Origin: an uncultured Bacilli bacterium
GTDB taxonomy: Bacteria > Bacillota_I > Bacilli_A > RF39 > UBA660
Direction: 5' to 3'
Assembly: GCA_947630865.1 (NCBI GenBank)
Contig: CANRJE010000065.1
Coordinates: forward strand, 1 to 8,689
DNA length: 8,689 nucleotides
A model generated the notes under the pieces. The model saw only the letters and a list, made by a program, of their open reading frames with translations. It made no database searches and had not been told where the DNA came from. Every line of letters begins with the position of its first letter. Position 1 is the stretch's first letter. Shown one piece after another: positions 6,922-8,689 of this stretch. The translations under genes and the position numbers were made by a program.

Positions 6922-7755
6922 ATGGGTAAGGTTGTTGTTGATACTTTAATTGATTTAGTAAAAATTATACCTTTCTTATTTGTAGCTTTTTTAATTATGG
7001 AATATTTAGAACATGGAGTTAAAAAGAAAAGTAACATTTTAAGAAATAAAAAAGTAGGACCATTAGTTGGAGGTATTTTAGGTATTATTCCTCAATGTGG
7101 TTTTTCAGTTATGGCTACAAATTTATTTTCAAGTAAAGTAATCACGATAGGTACACTTTTAGCAATTTATTTATCAACTAGTGATGAAATGTTACCTTTG
7201 TTAATATCAGGTGGTATTTCTTCTAAAGTAATTTTGATAGTTTTGATAACTAAAGTTATTGTTGCAATTATAGGTGGTTATTTAATTGATTTATTATTGA
7301 GTAAAAAAAACTTTAAAAAAGATTTTTCAATATGTGAAGATGATGATTGTCATTGCGAAAAGGGAATAATAAAATCAAGTTTAATTCATACTTTAAAAAT
7401 TTCTTTCTTTATTTTAGTAACAACATTAATTTTAAATATTTTAGTTTATTATATAGGAGAAGAAAAAATTGCTAGTATTTTACAAACTAATAGTTTCTTT
7501 GGCCCTTTCTTAGCAAGTATAATAGGTTTAATTCCTAATTGTGCAGCTAGTGTTTTAATTACAGAATTATTTATAAAAGGGGTAATTACAACAGGTATGT
7601 TAATAGGTGGGTTATTAACAGGAGCAGGACTTGGTCTTTTAATTTTATTTAAGGTCAATAAGAATAAAAAAGAAAACTTTATAATTTTGATATCTTTATA
7701 TTTAATTGGTTCTATTGTTGGACTTTTATTTGATTTATTAAATTTAGTTATTTAA
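6922..7755 (+). CDS. ArsP_2 (PF11449) type putative metal/arsenic efflux permease
   Basis: A 277-residue membrane protein with about eight hydrophobic segments, approximately residues 7-29, 45-66, 74-95, 102-127, 153-177, 193-215, 219-243 and 251-276. It is built from two related halves offset by 148 residues: GPLVGGILGIIPQCGFS (46-62) and GPFLASIIGLIPNCAAS (194-210), each with a Pro-x-Cys motif (Cys59, Cys207). A cytoplasmic-looking loop between the halves carries CEDDDCHCEKG (138-148), with three Cys and one His able to bind metal. STSDEM (85-90) places acidic residues near a membrane segment. The plan fits the family called putative manganese transporter or arsenic efflux protein; the substrate cannot be told from sequence. 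It has its own promoter and terminator, so its tie to the sigma operon may be only positional. Confidence 0.78.
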   Translation: MGKVVVDTLIDLVKIIPFLFVAFLIMEYLEHGVKKKSNILRNKKVGPLVGGILGIIPQCGFSVMATNLFSSKVITIGTLLAIYLSTSDEMLPLLISGGISSKVILIVLITKVIVAIIGGYLIDLLLSKKNFKKDFSICEDDDCHCEKGIIKSSLIHTLKISFFILVTTLILNILVYYIGEEKIASILQTNSFFGPFLASIIGLIPNCAASVLITELFIKGVITTGMLIGGLLTGAGLGLLILFKVNKNKKENFIILISLYLIGSIVGLLFDLLNLVI

Positions 7756-7763
7756 TTTATAAT

Positions 7764-7796
7764 GGTGTTTACATATTTTTGTAAATATCTTTTTTT
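7764..7796 (+). terminator. Rho-independent terminator of the permease gene
   Basis: GGTGTTTACA (7764-7773) and TGTAAATATC (7780-7789) form a 10-bp stem with two G-U pairs and a six-base loop, followed by seven T (7790-7796). It starts nine bases after the stop codon. Confidence 0.75.
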
Positions 7797-7801
7797 CTAT
7801 C

Positions 7802-7829
7802 TTGAAAAATTCAAAAATTATGATATTAT
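7802..7829 (+). promoter_or_regulatory. Promoter of the leader of the surface-protein gene
   Basis: A -35 TTGAAA (7802-7807), a 16-bp spacer and a -10 TATTAT (7824-7829). The start near 7836 would give a leader of about 180 nt before the gene at 8018. No good promoter is visible between this site and that gene. Confidence 0.55.
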
Positions 7830-7854
7830 TAAAGTAGGAAGGAAGTCGAGAATA

Positions 7855-7905
7855 ATGAACGCATTTAAAAAAGTTGACAATTTGTCAACCATGGGGGGGG
7901 CTTAG
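7855..7905 (+). CDS. Possible 16-codon upstream ORF (leader peptide) containing a G8 run
   Basis: A short frame starts at 7855 behind AGGAAGGAAG (7836-7845) and reads MNAFKKVDNLSTMGGA, then TAG. The last codons run through eight consecutive G (7893-7900), exceptional in such AT-rich DNA. One extra G would open the frame to a TGA at about 7998-8000, giving a peptide of about 48 residues; one fewer G gives an early TAG. Translation would pass through the dyad at 7873-7889 and the left arm of the hairpin at 7900-7923. The peptide resembles nothing I recognise. It may be a regulatory leader, or the G run may be part of a structured RNA or a small sequencing error in a homopolymer. Confidence 0.45.
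   Translation: MNAFKKVDNLSTMGGA
7873..7889. repeat. Inverted repeat GTTGACA-ATT-TGTCAAC
   Basis: Perfect 7-bp arms with a three-base centre, inside the short upstream ORF. It could be an operator-like dyad or an RNA hairpin. On the minus strand it is followed by six T (7872-7867) and would resemble a terminator, but no minus-strand gene leads into it. Confidence 0.6.
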
Positions 7906-7923
7906 AAAATAGTTTTTCTAAGC
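7900..7923 (+). repeat. Inverted repeat hairpin in the leader
   Basis: GCTTAGAAAA (7900-7909) and TTTTCTAAGC (7914-7923) form a perfect 10-bp stem with a four-base loop, directly after the G run. An A run follows rather than a T run, so it is not a terminator for the plus strand. The TAG of the short upstream ORF lies in its left arm. Confidence 0.7.
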
Positions 7924-7951
7924 AAAAAAATAAAATAAATACCAAAACTAT

Positions 7952-7998
7952 AACACTTAAGAGATTGGTCCTCGGACCAAGTCTTTTAAGTGTTTTTT
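7952..7998 (+). terminator. Terminator hairpin ahead of the surface-protein gene (possible attenuator)
   Basis: A long hairpin: AACACTTAA (7952-7960) pairs with TTAAGTGTT (7986-7994), continuing through GAGA/TCTT with one bulged base to TTGGTC (7965-7970) paired with GACCAA (7975-7980) around a CTCG loop. The T run extends to 7998. It stands 20 bp before the start codon at 8018, downstream of the only evident promoter, so it should stop most transcripts unless it is antiterminated. Bases 7984-7990 could instead pair with 7901-7907 (7 bp, one G-U), a possible but weak antiterminator. Confidence 0.75.
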
Positions 7999-8017
7999 GA
8001 TGTGGAGGTGAAAAAAA

Positions 8018-8668
8018 ATGGATTTAAAAAAGGAAATAGCAGTAAATAAGAAAATTTTAGTAATACTAATATTAGTAAGTGTATTAACAGTAGGAATGAA
8101 TGTATCATACTCTTTATTTCAAGCATCGGTTAAGTTAGATAATGTAGTTGAAATACATACAGCATCAGAGTTTCCATCAAGTGGAGGTGGAGGAGCAGTA
8201 GATGATTTGATAGGAAAAGTAGATAGTGAAGAAGATGGAATCGAGGGAGTAGATCCTGAAACAGGATTAGCATGTATACCAGGAGGAGATTGTAAAGAAT
8301 ATAGGTATACAGGGACAACAGTCAAGAATTACGTACAACTAAAAAATAAGCAAACAACAGGTGGAGAAGACACAGAAGAGTTATGGAGAATAATAGGAAT
8401 ATTCACAGATTCTGAGTCTGGTGAGAAATACATGAGAATAGTAAGAAATGAAGTATTACCAGCAGAAATGTTACCGACAAACTATGTAAAAAATGGAACA
8501 ACATATACAATACATGGTTCAAGTTATTACGCATATTGGAATAACAAAAGTGGATATAACAATGATTGGGCAACGGCAGGATTACAGTATTATTTGAATA
8601 CCGAGCAAGATGAGGGAAGTAACAAAGGATATATGAGTTATTCGAGTGAAGAAACAAAAGGAATGTAA
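8018..8668 (+). CDS. Membrane-anchored surface protein, possibly cut short by an in-frame stop
   Basis: A 216-residue protein with a short basic N-terminus (MDLKKEIAVNKK), one hydrophobic segment (13-33) and SYSLFQASVKLDNVVEIHTA. That segment resembles SipW-dependent signal peptides (TasA/CalY type: a Tyr-Ala-Tyr-Phe-like end of the helix, then Asn and Ala). A Ser/Gly/acid linker (50-83) and a Cys pair (C86, C92) come next, followed by a domain with YRYTGTTVKNYVQLKN and ELWRIIGIF (121-129), a pattern I associate with surface proteins of uncultured gut Bacilli. The ribosome site GGAGGTG (8004-8010) is good. After TAA (8666-8668) the same frame stays open to the window end (EDRTHYL), which reads like the expected continuation, so the stop may be a nonsense mutation. 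Composition and A-ending codons set it apart from its neighbours. The function is unknown. Confidence 0.72.
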   Translation: MDLKKEIAVNKKILVILILVSVLTVGMNVSYSLFQASVKLDNVVEIHTASEFPSSGGGGAVDDLIGKVDSEEDGIEGVDPETGLACIPGGDCKEYRYTGTTVKNYVQLKNKQTTGGEDTEELWRIIGIFTDSESGEKYMRIVRNEVLPAEMLPTNYVKNGTTYTIHGSSYYAYWNNKSGYNNDWATAGLQYYLNTEQDEGSNKGYMSYSSEETKGM

Positions 8669-8689
8669 GAAGACAGAACACATTACTTA

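Noticed and set aside
7874..7888. Perfect TTGACA hexamers on both strands within the leader dyad
   Set aside because: No -10-like hexamer lies 16-18 bp from either, so they are not called as promoters; the dyad is listed as an inverted repeat instead.
7867..7889. Minus-strand terminator-like hairpin with six T
   Set aside because: No minus-strand gene reads into it; the symmetry is better treated as part of the plus-strand leader.
8119..8325. Two further overlapping minus-strand frames within the surface-protein gene
   Set aside because: Both are mirror images of the Gly/Ser-rich coding strand and show low-complexity sequence without start signals.
8403..8681. Minus-strand frame of 92 codons opposite the surface-protein gene
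   Set aside because: A shadow frame rich in Leu, His, Phe and Cys with no ribosome site; the plus-strand gene has clear domains.
1..8689. tRNA, rRNA, CRISPR array, insertion sequence or attachment site
   Set aside because: I saw no cloverleaf, no regularly spaced direct repeats, no transposase or integrase frame and no flanking target duplications.

Overview
This is very AT-rich DNA using the standard code (TGG for Trp) with strong AGGAGG-type ribosome binding sites. It carries a PrsA-type lipoprotein foldase and two tiny YjcZ-like hydrophobic peptides. Together these point to a low-GC Bacillota genome, most likely an uncultured, gut-type member of the Bacilli. The taxonomy is inference from gene content and composition.

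Left end: positions 1-92 hold no gene. A PrsA-like peptidyl-prolyl isomerase lipoprotein is on the minus strand (93-1073), with a promoter on one side and a terminator on the other; its stop codon lies in the terminator loop. Divergent from it are two micro-genes of 27 and 44 codons (1217-1300, 1315-1449) that look like the YjcZ sporulation peptide family. Their upstream region fits a sigma-K-like promoter, and a clean terminator follows them.

Centre (1481-6869): the most unusual part of the window is a tight operon of three sigma-70 family genes in tandem, with 16- and 23-bp gaps. They encode 394, 993 and 373 residues. Only the middle protein keeps a textbook promoter-melting motif (WWIRQ) and a textbook -35 recognition helix (TRERVRQIE). 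It is also about twice normal size, with an unknown 199-residue N-terminal region and an unknown 538-residue C-terminal region. The two flanking proteins have a recognisable sigma fold but have lost the melting and recognition residues. The third carries two region-4 helix-turn-helix units exactly 71 residues apart. I read this as a possible undescribed multi-sigma transcription cassette, perhaps acting as a set.

Right end: an ArsP_2/PF11449-type permease (6922-7755) has its own extended -10 promoter and a terminator. A 262-bp leader follows, holding a promoter, a 16-codon upstream ORF with a run of eight G, two further inverted repeats and a strong terminator hairpin 20 bp before the next start codon, as in an attenuator. 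The last gene (8018-8668) encodes a membrane-anchored surface protein. Its composition and codon choice differ sharply from the rest, and an in-frame TAA may have cut it short: the reading frame stays open to the window edge.
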